In this document: one piece after another, positions 1 through 8,002 of the stretch | Position numbering within the stretch: position 1 is the stretch's first letter | How the letters are laid out: each line of letters opens with the position of its first letter | Origin: Geodermatophilus obscurus | GTDB taxonomy: Bacteria > Actinomycetota > Actinomycetes > Mycobacteriales > Geodermatophilaceae | Assembly: GCF_900143215.1 (NCBI RefSeq) | Contig: NZ_FRDM01000007.1 | Location: 62,001-126,000 of the forward strand | DNA length: 64,000 nucleotides | Direction: 5' to 3' | Position numbers and translations under genes: made by a program | The notes under the pieces: model-generated | Seen by the model: the letters and a program-made list of their open reading frames with translations, nothing else | What the model was told of the DNA's origin: nothing | Database searches by the model: none

Positions 1-1
1 C

Positions 2-430
2 CGACTGCTGGAGGAACTGCTCGGCAGCATCGGCGAGGGCACCGAGATCCGGCCGCCGCTGTACGTCGACTACGGCAGCCACCTCCGCGTCGGCGCCCGG
101 TGCTTCGCCAACTTCGGCCTGGTCGCCCTCGACGTCGCACCCATCACCATCGGCGACGACGTCCAGATCGGGCCCAACGTCCAGCTGCTCACCCCGACCC
201 ACCCGGTCGAGCCGGAGCCACGGCGGGCCAAGTGGGAGGCCGCCGAGCCGATCACGATCGGCGACAACGTCTGGCTCGGCGGCGGGGCGATCGTGCTGCC
301 CGGCGTGACGATCGGGGAGAACACCGTCGTCGGCGCGGGAGCGGTGGTCACCCGGAACCTGCCGGCGAACGTGGTCGCCGTGGGCAACCCGGCCCGCGTC
401 GTCCGCACCCTGGACGGGCCCGAGGGGTGA
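2..430 (+). CDS. Sugar O-acetyltransferase, maltose/galactoside acetyltransferase type (5' truncated)
   Basis: Cytoplasmic acetyl-CoA-dependent acetyltransferase of the left-handed beta-helix Maa/LacA/NodL family. The 142 visible residues carry the hexapeptide repeats that build the helix (for example ITIGDDVQIGPNV and ITIGDNVWLGGGA), the THP segment containing the presumed catalytic His at visible residue 67, and the typical GNPARVVR end. The N-terminal part, about 40 residues in relatives, lies left of the window. The stop overlaps the GTG start of the next gene (GTGA), so the two are probably translated together. The acetyl acceptor cannot be told from sequence. Confidence 0.88.
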   Translation, partial: RLLEELLGSIGEGTEIRPPLYVDYGSHLRVGARCFANFGLVALDVAPITIGDDVQIGPNVQLLTPTHPVEPEPRRAKWEAAEPITIGDNVWLGGGAIVLPGVTIGENTVVGAGAVVTRNLPANVVAVGNPARVVRTLDGPEG

Positions 431-990
431 GCGCCGCACCGGTCCCGGCGCGGCGGGCCCGCCGGCACGACCCGGGACGTCGCGACCGGCTGGTGGCCAC
501 CACGCTCGACGTCATCGCCGAGCAGGGTGTCGCCGCCGCCACGCACCGGGCGATCGCCCGCGCGGCCGACGTCCCGCTGGGATCGCTGACCTACCACTTC
601 GACTCGCTGACCGAACTGCTCGCCGCGGCGTTCACCCGGCACGTCGACACGGTCGCCGAGCGCTTCGACGAGCGGATGCGTGCCGCGCCGGACCGGACGG
701 CAGCGCTCGGGGCGCTGGTCGAGCACCTCACCGGCGACCTGCTCGGGTCCCACCGGGACCTGGTGCTCGCCGTCGAGCTCTACGTCGCCGCGGCGCGGAA
801 CCCGGCGCTGCGTGCGGTGACCCAGGAGTGGATGTCCCGCAGCCGCCGCAGTCTCGAGCGGCACCTCGACCCGGGAACCGCTCGCGAGGTCGACGCGCTG
901 GTGGAGGGGCTGGTGCTGCACAGCGCCCTGTCCACCGACCCGATGGACGCCGACCAGATCCGTTCCGCCCTGCTCCGGCTCGCCGGCTGA
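427..990 (+). CDS. TetR family transcriptional regulator
   Basis: 187-residue DNA-binding regulator. The N-terminal TetR helix-turn-helix spans about residues 20-60, with the recognition part THRAIARAADVPLGSLTYHF at 39-58. The rest is a helical ligand-binding domain that I cannot assign to a ligand. The GTG start overlaps the preceding stop by four bases. A longer reading from position 100 would run through the upstream acetyltransferase and is rejected. The MFS gene starts 13 bases downstream, so this regulator probably controls that exporter and itself. Confidence 0.9.
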   Translation: MSAAPVPARRARRHDPGRRDRLVATTLDVIAEQGVAAATHRAIARAADVPLGSLTYHFDSLTELLAAAFTRHVDTVAERFDERMRAAPDRTAALGALVEHLTGDLLGSHRDLVLAVELYVAAARNPALRAVTQEWMSRSRRSLERHLDPGTAREVDALVEGLVLHSALSTDPMDADQIRSALLRLAG

Positions 991-1003
991 CCCGAGGGAC
1001 ACC

Positions 1004-2203
1004 GTGGAGACCACCACGCTCGACGCCGCGCGCCTGCGCCGGGCCCGCGTCGCCGTCGCCGCCTGCTTCTTCCTCAACGCCGTCTGCTACGCAGGCCTCG
1101 TGCCGCGGCTGCCGGAGCTGAAGGCGCAGCTCGGGTTGAGCAGCACCGCCCTGGGCGCGGCGCTGGCGGCCGTGCCCCTGGGCGCCCTGCTGGCCGGGCT
1201 GTCCTCGGCGGCCCTGATCCGCCGGTTCGGCTCCGGCCGGGTGGCCTCCTACGGCCTGGTGCTCCTCGGCGTCACGGTGTGGACGGCGGCGGTGGCGCCC
1301 ACCTGGCTCGGCCTGGCCGCCGCGCTGCTGGTCCTCGGCGCGCTGGACGCGATCGTCGACGTCGCCCAGAACGCGCACGGGCTGCGGGTGCAGCGGCTCT
1401 ACCAGCGTTCCATCCTCAACGCCTTCCACGGCATCTGGAGCATCGGCGCGGTCACGGGCGGGCTGCTCGGCTCGGCCGCGGCGGGGCTGGGCGTGCCCCT
1501 CGCGGTCCAGCTCGGCGGATCGGCCGCCGTCTTCGGCGCCCTCGCGCTGGTCGTCTCGACGGCCGTGCTGCCCGGCCGCGACGAGCCGGAACCGGCTGCC
1601 GACGAGCGCCCGCGGGAGCGCCCGCGCCGCCGGGCCGCCCTCCCGGCGCTCGCGGTGCTCGGCGTCCTGGCCGCCTGCGGCGCTCTCGTCGAGGACGCCG
1701 GCGCCTCGTGGAGCGCGCTCTACCTGCGCACCGAGCTCGGCGCCGGTGCGGCCACCGCGGGGCTGGGCTTCGTCGCCCTGTCCGTGGCGATGACCGTCGG
1801 GCGGCTGACCGGTGACCGCGTCGTCGACCGGTTCGGCCGGCGCCGGGTGGCGCGGGCCGGCGGCGCGCTCACCGCCGCCGGGATGGGCCTGGCCCTGGCG
1901 CTGCCGTCGGTGCCCACGACGGTGCTCGGGTTCGCCCTGGCCGGGCTCGGCGTCGCCACGTTGGTCCCGGCCGTCTACCAGGCGGCCGACGAGCTGCCCG
2001 GGCTGCCGCACGGGCTCGGGCTCACGGTGATCAACTGGCTGCTGCGGATCGGCTTCCTCGTCTCCCCGCCGCTGGTGGGCGCCCTGGCCGATGCGACGAG
2101 CCTGCGGGTCGCCCTGCTTCCCGTGGTGCTGGCCGGGATCGGCGCGCTGGTGCTCGGCCGGGCCCTGCCGGGACGGACGGCCGGGCGGCCGCCGCCTGAG
2201 TGA
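1004..2203 (+). CDS. MFS transporter, YbjJ-like
   Basis: 399-residue inner-membrane secondary transporter with about 12 hydrophobic segments. The stretch DAIVDVAQNAHGLRVQ at about residues 116-131 resembles the D-x(3)-N-x(3)-G signature of YbjJ/FucP-like MFS proteins. The conserved MFS loop RFGSGRVASYG is present after the second segment. The GTG start at 1004 has a GGGACACC leader. It lies 13 bases after a TetR gene, the usual regulator-plus-exporter arrangement. The substrate is unknown. Confidence 0.88.
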   Translation: METTTLDAARLRRARVAVAACFFLNAVCYAGLVPRLPELKAQLGLSSTALGAALAAVPLGALLAGLSSAALIRRFGSGRVASYGLVLLGVTVWTAAVAPTWLGLAAALLVLGALDAIVDVAQNAHGLRVQRLYQRSILNAFHGIWSIGAVTGGLLGSAAAGLGVPLAVQLGGSAAVFGALALVVSTAVLPGRDEPEPAADERPRERPRRRAALPALAVLGVLAACGALVEDAGASWSALYLRTELGAGAATAGLGFVALSVAMTVGRLTGDRVVDRFGRRRVARAGGALTAAGMGLALALPSVPTTVLGFALAGLGVATLVPAVYQAADELPGLPHGLGLTVINWLLRIGFLVSPPLVGALADATSLRVALLPVVLAGIGALVLGRALPGRTAGRPPPE

Positions 2204-2228
2204 CGAGGACGGGGGTACCGCAACCGCC

Positions 2229-2525
2229 ATGGCACTCCGCAGTGCGGCGGTCGCGGCCGCCGGCCAGTGGGTGGACCCCGACGACGGCATCCGCTACCCC
2301 GCAGGCGAGGTCCACGCCTGGGAACGGGGGCGCAACGAGACGGTCTGCGGCCTGTCGCTGAGCAGGTCGCGGCTGGCCCGCTTCCCGCACGTCGGCTGGG
2401 CCGACGTCCAGCCGGAGTCCGGCCGCCACGCCGAGGAGGTGCAGGACGTCTGCCGCCGCTGCCGGGCAGCACTCGGCGGACGGCGGGACGACCGCGGCTG
2501 GACCCGGACGAACCCACGGCCCTGA
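2229..2525 (+). CDS. Small Cys-containing hypothetical protein
   Basis: 98-residue protein starting at ATG 2229. It contains a single Cys in the middle (ETVCGLSLSRSRL) and a CxxC pair near the end (DVCRRCRAAL), which could bind zinc, and a Trp-rich N-terminal part (GQWVDPDDGIRYP). The layout is like small uncharacterised actinobacterial proteins with a TVCG-L-L ... C-x-x-C pattern. No function can be given. It converges on the small gene at 2529-2702; the two stop codons are only three bases apart. Confidence 0.65.
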   Translation: MALRSAAVAAAGQWVDPDDGIRYPAGEVHAWERGRNETVCGLSLSRSRLARFPHVGWADVQPESGRHAEEVQDVCRRCRAALGGRRDDRGWTRTNPRP

Positions 2526-2528
2526 GGG

Positions 2529-2702
2529 TCAGCGCCGCCGGGAGAAGACGTACCGGAACGGCCCGGGCAGGCGCACCGACCAGCGGCGACCGCGCGGGCT
2601 GTAGCCCACCGGGCCGACGTGCAGGCTGGGCGAGATCCCGCGGCGGGTGAGGTGCAGGCGGAGGGGTCCGAGACGCCTGGTCAGGCGGAAGTGCAGGGGC
2701 AT
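2529..2702 (-). CDS. DUF4236-like small basic protein (57 aa)
   Basis: Short reading frame starting ATG at 2702. The 57-residue product begins MPLHFRLTRRLGPLRLHLT and continues with RGISPSLHVGPVGYSP, resembling the N-terminal DUF4236 pattern (hydrophobic-basic strand, then G-x-S-x-S-x-x-x-G-P). It is very rich in Arg, with no membrane segment. Function unknown. The first codons and the tight convergent packing with the gene at 2229-2525 support it, but its size leaves some doubt. Confidence 0.55.
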   Translation of the reverse strand: MPLHFRLTRRLGPLRLHLTRRGISPSLHVGPVGYSPRGRRWSVRLPGPFRYVFSRRR

Positions 2703-2853
2703 GCACCGGCCCCTACCCAGCCGCCCGCGTGTCGCTCACAGGGGCGACATGCCCCCTGCGGCGGCACCCTCCGGCGCTGCGAGGCGTTACCGTCTCTGAA
2801 CGCATGCCGAGTCCCGGCAACGGCGCCGGAGACCAGCGGAGGGGGAAGCCAGC

Positions 2854-3174
2854 ATGGAGACGAGCGTGGTCGACGTCCCGGATCGGGGACGGTTCGAGGT
2901 CCGTCTCGGCGACCGCGTCGTCGGTCTGGCCAGCTACCACGTCGAGGACGGCACCATGGCGCTGCCGCACACCGAGGTCGACCCCTCCGTCGGCGGCCGC
3001 GGGATCGGCTCGCTGCTGGTCGCCGGCGTGCTCGCCGCAGCCCGGGAGCGCGGGCTGACCGTGCTGCCCTACTGCTCGTTCGTGCGCCACTACATCCAGC
3101 AGCACCCCGAGGAGGTCGACCTCGTCGCCGAGGACGACCGGCCGCACTTCGGCCTGTACACCGCCGACCGCTGA
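2854..3174 (+). CDS. GNAT family N-acetyltransferase, YjdJ-like
   Basis: 106-residue compact acetyltransferase of the short GCN5-related group (Acetyltransf_CG). The acetyl-CoA loop is VGGRGIGSLLV at about residues 46-56, and the family-typical LPYCSFVRHYIQQHPE follows at about 71-86. A strong GGAGGGGG ribosome site precedes ATG 2854. The acceptor is unknown; relatives are mostly uncharacterised. It stands just upstream of the photolyase gene on the same strand, with a 54-base gap. Confidence 0.87.
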   Translation: METSVVDVPDRGRFEVRLGDRVVGLASYHVEDGTMALPHTEVDPSVGGRGIGSLLVAGVLAAARERGLTVLPYCSFVRHYIQQHPEEVDLVAEDDRPHFGLYTADR

Positions 3175-3228
3175 CCCGCTCGGTCGCGTGGACTGCGCGG
3201 CCGCCGAGAGCTGCCTACGCTCGCGCGC

Positions 3229-4644
3229 GTGCCCACCGCGCTGCTCTGGTTCCGCCGCGACCTGAGGCTGGCCGACCACCCGGCCCTGCTCGACGCCTAC
3301 GAGACGGCCGGGCCGGACGGCGCCGTCGTCCCGGTGTTCGTCTTCGACCCCCGGCTGTGGGGTCCCTCCGGAGCGCCGCGGCGGCAGTTCCTGCTGGACT
3401 GCCTCGCCGACCTCGGCGGGCAGGTGGACGGTGCCCTGGTGCTGCGCAACGGCGACCCGGCGCGCGTGCTGCCGGACCTGGTCCGCGAGGTGGGCGCGGG
3501 CAGCGTGCACGTCTCCGCCGACACCGGCGTCTACGGCCGGCAGCGCGACGCGGCGGTCGAACGTGCCCTCGGCGACGTGCCGTTCGTGCGCACCGGTTCC
3601 CCGTACGCGGTGACCCCGGGCCGGGTCACCAAGTCCGACGGGACGCCGTTCCGCGTCTTCTCCCCCTTCGCCCGCGCCTGGCGCGAGCACGGCTGGCGCG
3701 CCCCGGCACCGCGGCCGGACCCGGTGCCCTGGAGCACCGGCGCCCGCACCGAGGACCCGCCCGAGGTCCCCGGCCCGGACGGCGTCCGGCTGCCCCCGGC
3801 CGGTGAGGCCGCCGCCTCCGACGCCTGGCAGCGTTTCCGCGCCGAGCGGCTGGAGGGCTACACGACCACCCGCAACACCCCGGGCACCGACGGCACCAGC
3901 CGGCTGTCGGCCTACCTGAAGTACGGCTGCGTGCACCCGCGCACGCTGCTGGCCGACCTCGAGGGCCTCGACTCCGACTCCGCCGAGAGCTTCCGCAACG
4001 AGCTGGCCTGGCGGGACTTCTACGCCGACGTCCTGTGGCACCGCCCGGAGTCCGCCCGCCAGGCCCTCGACGAGCGGATGCACGCGATGGCCTACGACAC
4101 CGGTCCGGACGCCGAGGAGCGCTTCGCCGCCTGGGCCCGGGGCCGCACCGGCTACCCGATCGTCGACGCCGGGATGCGCCAGCTGCTCGGCGAGGCCTAC
4201 GTGCACAACCGCGTGCGGATGATCGTCGCGTCGTTCCTGGTCAAGGACCTGCACGTCGACTGGCGCCGCGGCGCCCGGCACTTTCTGCAGCACCTCGTCG
4301 ACGGGGACCTGGCCAGCAACAACCACGGCTGGCAGTGGGTCGCCGGCACCGGCACCGACGCCTCGCCCTACTACCGGGTCTTCAACCCCACCCGGCAGGG
4401 CCGGGAGTTCGACCCGGACGGCGACTACGTGCGCCGCTGGGTGCCCGAGCTGCGCGACGTGCCGGCGCGCCACGTGCACGAGCCGTGGCTCGCCCCGAGC
4501 GGGGTCCCCGACGGGTACCCGCTGCCGATCGTCGACCACGCGGAGGAACGCCGGGTGGCGCTGGAGCGCTACGAGCAGGTCCGCGACCGCTGGGTGTCGC
4601 CGGGGTCACCGCGCCGTCGTGGCGGAGTCGCTGGTCAGCGGTGA
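3229..4644 (+). CDS. phr: Deoxyribodipyrimidine photolyase
   Basis: 471-residue flavoprotein of the class I CPD photolyase/cryptochrome family, which repairs UV-induced pyrimidine dimers in DNA using blue light. The N-terminal antenna domain begins ALLWFRRDLRLADHPAL. The C-terminal FAD domain shows TSRLSAYLKYGCVHPR, NELAWRDFYADVL, GYPIVDAGMRQL and NNHGWQWVAGTGTDASPYY, the usual FAD-binding and electron-transfer region. GTG start at 3229. It precedes nei2, so two DNA repair genes sit together. A cryptochrome role is possible but less likely given the complete photolyase motifs. Confidence 0.94.
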   Translation: MPTALLWFRRDLRLADHPALLDAYETAGPDGAVVPVFVFDPRLWGPSGAPRRQFLLDCLADLGGQVDGALVLRNGDPARVLPDLVREVGAGSVHVSADTGVYGRQRDAAVERALGDVPFVRTGSPYAVTPGRVTKSDGTPFRVFSPFARAWREHGWRAPAPRPDPVPWSTGARTEDPPEVPGPDGVRLPPAGEAAASDAWQRFRAERLEGYTTTRNTPGTDGTSRLSAYLKYGCVHPRTLLADLEGLDSDSAESFRNELAWRDFYADVLWHRPESARQALDERMHAMAYDTGPDAEERFAAWARGRTGYPIVDAGMRQLLGEAYVHNRVRMIVASFLVKDLHVDWRRGARHFLQHLVDGDLASNNHGWQWVAGTGTDASPYYRVFNPTRQGREFDPDGDYVRRWVPELRDVPARHVHEPWLAPSGVPDGYPLPIVDHAEERRVALERYEQVRDRWVSPGSPRRRGGVAGQR

Positions 4645-4673
4645 AGCTGGAGGCATGACCTGCCGAGCCGCCC

Positions 4674-5483
4674 GTGCCTGAGGGCCACACGCTCCACCGG
4701 CTGGCCCGGGACCAGTCGCTGGCCTTCGCCGGACGACCCGTGCACGTCACCAGTCCCCAGGGCCGCTTCGCCGCCGGTGCGGCGCTGCTCGACGGCCGGG
4801 TGCTCGACGAGGTGACCTCCTACGGCAAGCACCTGTTCGCCTGCTTCGGCGCCGACACGCTGCACGTGCACCTGGGGCTGTACGGCAGCTACACCGCCGG
4901 CACCGGCACCCCGCCGCTCCCGCGCGGCGCGCTGCGGATGCGCTGGGAGGGCGAGGGTCCTGACGGCCTGGGCGTCTGGACCGACCTGCGCGGCGCCACC
5001 GCCTGCGAGGTGCTCCCCGCGCCGGAGGTGGACCGCATCCTCGACCGGCTCGGGCCCGACCCGCTGCGGCCGCGCAGCGACGGCACGGTCGCCCACCGGC
5101 GGATCGCCGGCAGCCGCACCGCGATCGGCGCGCTGCTCATGGACCAGTCGGTGCTGGCCGGCGTCGGCAACGTCTACCGCGCCGAGATCCTCTTCCGGCA
5201 CGGCGTCTCGCCGTTCCGTCCGGGCCGGCAGGTCGACGCCGATACCTGGGCGGCGGTGTGGGCCGACCTGGTGGTGCTCATGCGCGCCGGCGTCCGGATG
5301 GGCCGGATCGTCACCACCCGCCCGGAGCACCGCACCCGCCGCGGCGGCGCCGTCCGGCGGGAGGACGCGCACTACGTCTACCGGCGCACCGGGCTGCCCT
5401 GCCGGGTCTGCGGGACGCCGGTGCAGACCCAGGCGATGGTCGGCCGCAACCTCCACTGGTGCCCGGTCTGCCAGGCGGTCTGA
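4674..5483 (+). CDS. nei2: Endonuclease VIII-like DNA glycosylase Nei2
   Basis: 269-residue DNA glycosylase/AP lyase of the Fpg/Nei family, removing oxidised bases in base excision repair. The start MPEGHTLHRLA gives the catalytic Pro-Glu pair after Met removal and matches mycobacterial Nei2. The helix-two-turn-helix region includes LLMDQSVLAGVGNVYRAE. A C-terminal zinc finger uses Cys 243, 246, 263 and 266. GTG start at 4674, 29 bases after the photolyase stop. The HTLHR start separates it from Fpg (MutM). Confidence 0.92.
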   Translation: MPEGHTLHRLARDQSLAFAGRPVHVTSPQGRFAAGAALLDGRVLDEVTSYGKHLFACFGADTLHVHLGLYGSYTAGTGTPPLPRGALRMRWEGEGPDGLGVWTDLRGATACEVLPAPEVDRILDRLGPDPLRPRSDGTVAHRRIAGSRTAIGALLMDQSVLAGVGNVYRAEILFRHGVSPFRPGRQVDADTWAAVWADLVVLMRAGVRMGRIVTTRPEHRTRRGGAVRREDAHYVYRRTGLPCRVCGTPVQTQAMVGRNLHWCPVCQAV

Positions 5484-5487
5484 CCCG

Positions 5488-6342
5488 GTGACCGCGGGCA
5501 CCCGCGCACCTATCGTGGGGCGGTGGCCGGCGGGGGGCGTGCTCTTGGGGGTGGCCGCGCTCGCCGCGGCGTCCCTGGTCCTCGGCGTGCCCGCCGCGGC
5601 CGCCGAGGACGGCGTCGCGGTCGGCTACGACGTCTCCCACCCGCAGTGCGGCGACGACCTGCCCGACGAGCCGGCGTTCGCCGTGGTCGGCGTCAACGGC
5701 GGGCTGGCCACCCGGCCCAACCCGTGCCTGGCCGAACAGCTGGCCTGGGCGGCGGAGCAGGCCACCGGCGAGGTGGCGGCGCAGCCGCGGCTGCAGCTGT
5801 ACGTCAACACGGCCAATCCCGGGCAGGTGCGCGACCTGGTGACCACCTGGCCGTCGCGCGGGCACAGCCCCTACGGCCGCTGCGAGGGCGACAACAGCCG
5901 CGCCTGCTCGTGGCGGTACGGCTGGGAGCGAGCCGCCGTCACGGTGCGGAAGTTCTTCGTCCCGGCCGCCGAGGACGCCCGCGTCGACCCCGACCCGGGT
6001 GCCTACACCTGGTGGCTCGACGTCGAGACGACGAACACCTGGCAGACCGGGTCGGCGCCCGCCCGTGCCCGCAACCGCGCGGCGCTGGAGGGGATGGCCG
6101 CCCGTCTCGCCGGCAGCGGCGCCGAGGTCGGCCTCTACTCCACCGGCTACCAGTGGCGCCGGATCGCCGGCAGGGTGCCCGAGGGCAGTCCGCTCCACCA
6201 CCTGGACAGCTGGCTGGCCGGTTCCACCAGCCTCGCCGGCGCCCGTGCCACCTGCCGCCGCGACCCGCTGACCGACGGCGGCCGCGTGGTGCTCACCCAG
6301 TACGTCGCCGGCGGGCTGGACCACGACCACAGCTGCCTCTGA
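5488..6342 (+). CDS. Secreted glycoside hydrolase family 25-like protein
   Basis: 284-residue exported protein. A hydrophobic signal segment covers about residues 15-38, ending VPAAAA. The mature part starts with GYDVSHPQC (Asp 48) and later has WWLDVETTNTW and VGLYSTGYQW, the pattern of GH25-like TIM barrels with acidic residues at strand ends. Cys residues in the mature part probably form disulphides. A muralytic or surface-sugar activity is inferred from the fold only. The GTG start lies four bases after the nei2 stop. Confidence 0.78.
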   Translation: MTAGTRAPIVGRWPAGGVLLGVAALAAASLVLGVPAAAAEDGVAVGYDVSHPQCGDDLPDEPAFAVVGVNGGLATRPNPCLAEQLAWAAEQATGEVAAQPRLQLYVNTANPGQVRDLVTTWPSRGHSPYGRCEGDNSRACSWRYGWERAAVTVRKFFVPAAEDARVDPDPGAYTWWLDVETTNTWQTGSAPARARNRAALEGMAARLAGSGAEVGLYSTGYQWRRIAGRVPEGSPLHHLDSWLAGSTSLAGARATCRRDPLTDGGRVVLTQYVAGGLDHDHSCL

Positions 6343-6344
6343 AC

Positions 6345-6486
6345 CAGGGAGCCGTCGCGCGCCCCGTGCAGCGCGCGTAGCGCTCGCACCCCTCCTCCGC
6401 GTGCACAGGCGGACGGCGGCCAGCACGGCCTCCCGCACCGCCTGGGCGTGCTCGGGCTGCGGGGTGGTGGCGACGACGACGAGCAC
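6345..6486 (-). pseudogene. Decayed antibiotic-biosynthesis-monooxygenase (ABM) domain gene
   Basis: Reading leftward, an AGGAGG site precedes GTG 6486, followed by VLVVVATTPQPEHAQAVREA and more helix in frame 1. The match then jumps frame to AEEGCERYA and again to LHGARDGSLV. Joined, these read like an ABM-domain protein (strand, helix, EPGC-x-RYELH-like strand). The match stops where the convergent GH25-like gene ends, so the C-terminal half is gone. Two frameshifts plus truncation mark it as a remnant. Confidence 0.55.
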
Positions 6487-6545
6487 GGGCTGCCTCCTGC
6501 TCCCGGTTCTCGGAGCCTGGTGCTCGCCCACCCGGGCGGGACAGG

Positions 6546-7967
6546 ATGCGTGTCGTGTCGGCCGACGAAGACCCCGGTCCCCCGTCCCCTCGTCCGCGGC
6601 TGCGGGTGGCCGTCGTCGGCGCCGGCCCGGCCGGCATCTACACCGCCGAGGCGCTGACCCGGCAGCAGGAGGTGCCGGTCGCCGTCGACCTCATCGACCG
6701 GCTGCCCACCCCGTTCGGCCTGGTGCGCCACGGCATCGCCCCGGACCACCCCAAGATGCGCGCCATCCGCGACACGCTGCACCGGGCCCTGGACCACCCG
6801 GCGGTGCGCTTCGTCGGCAACGTCGAGATCGGCCGGGACCTCTCCTGCCGCGAGCTGCACGCCGCGGTGGACGCCGTCGTCTACACCTACGGTGCCGCGC
6901 TGGACCGGCAGCTGGGCATCCCCGGCGAGGAGCTGCCCGGCAGCCTCGCCGCCACCGCGCTGGTCGCCTGGTACACCGGCCACCCGGACGCCGACCGGGC
7001 GACGGTCGAGGCCGCCCTGGCGCGTGCCCGCTCGGTCGTCGTCGTGGGGGTCGGCAACGTCGCGCTCGACGTGGCCCGCGTGCTGGCCCGCACACCGGCC
7101 GAGCTCGAGTCCACGGACATGCCGCAGCACGTCCTCGACGCCCTCGCCGCCGCGCCGGTCGAGCAGGTCACCGTGCTCGGCCGCCGCGGCCCGGCGCAGG
7201 CCACCTTCACCACCCAGGAACTCCGCGAGCTCGGGGAGCTGGCCGAGGCCGACGTGCTGGTGGACCCGGCCGACCTGGAGCTGGACGCCGCCGCCGAGGA
7301 GCGGGTGGCGGCCGACCGGGTGGTGGCCCGGAACCTCGCGGTGCTGCGCGAGTGGGCCGGGCACACGGCACGGCCGGGCCGGGCGACGGTGACCCTGCGC
7401 TTCTTCACCCGCCCGGTGCGGCTGCTCGGGGAGGACCGGGTGGCCGGCGTCGAGGTCGAGCGCACCGTGGTCGACGCCGACGGCCGCGCCTCGGGCACCG
7501 GCGAGACGACCGTGCTGCCCGCCGACCTGGTGGTCCGCTCGGTCGGCTACCGCGGCGGCGAACTGCCCGAGCTGCCGCTCGACCCGCGTGCCGGCACCGT
7601 CCCCCACGACCTCGGCCGGGTGCTGCGCGGCGGGGCCCCCTCCCCCGGCGAGTACGTGGCGGGGTGGATCAAGCGCGGGCCGACCGGGGTCGTGGGCACC
7701 AACAAGCACGACGCCCGCGAGACGGTGGCCACGCTGCTGGCCGACGTGGCGGCCGGCGTGGTCCGCCCCGGCGGCGTCAGCGGGGACGACGACCTGGTGA
7801 CGACCCTGCGCGCCAACGGCGCCGATCCGGTGCTGCTCGAGGACTGGCGGGCCATCGACGCCGCCGAGGTCGCGCTCGGCGCCACCCGCGGCCGGGCCCG
7901 GACGACGCTGCACGAGTGGGAGTCGCTGCTCGCGGCGGTGCGCGAGGCGGCCGCCCGGGCGCGCTGA
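6546..7967 (+). CDS. fprA: Ferredoxin--NADP(+) reductase, FprA type
   Basis: 473-residue flavoprotein of the adrenodoxin-reductase/FprA family that passes electrons between NADPH and ferredoxin. The FAD-binding start is VAVVGAGPAGIYTAEAL at about residues 21-37, followed by PFGLVRHGIAPDHP. The NADPH loop is VVVGVGNVALDVARVLAR at about 158-175. The conserved end GWIKRGPTGVVGTNKHDA is present. ATG start at 6546. The gene stands alone between the monooxygenase remnant and a leftward operon, so its ferredoxin and P450 partners are elsewhere. Confidence 0.93.
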   Translation: MRVVSADEDPGPPSPRPRLRVAVVGAGPAGIYTAEALTRQQEVPVAVDLIDRLPTPFGLVRHGIAPDHPKMRAIRDTLHRALDHPAVRFVGNVEIGRDLSCRELHAAVDAVVYTYGAALDRQLGIPGEELPGSLAATALVAWYTGHPDADRATVEAALARARSVVVVGVGNVALDVARVLARTPAELESTDMPQHVLDALAAAPVEQVTVLGRRGPAQATFTTQELRELGELAEADVLVDPADLELDAAAEERVAADRVVARNLAVLREWAGHTARPGRATVTLRFFTRPVRLLGEDRVAGVEVERTVVDADGRASGTGETTVLPADLVVRSVGYRGGELPELPLDPRAGTVPHDLGRVLRGGAPSPGEYVAGWIKRGPTGVVGTNKHDARETVATLLADVAAGVVRPGGVSGDDDLVTTLRANGADPVLLEDWRAIDAAEVALGATRGRARTTLHEWESLLAAVREAAARAR

Positions 7968-8002
7968 CAGCTCAGGCCGGGAGCCGGGTGATGAGCCACC
8001 GC

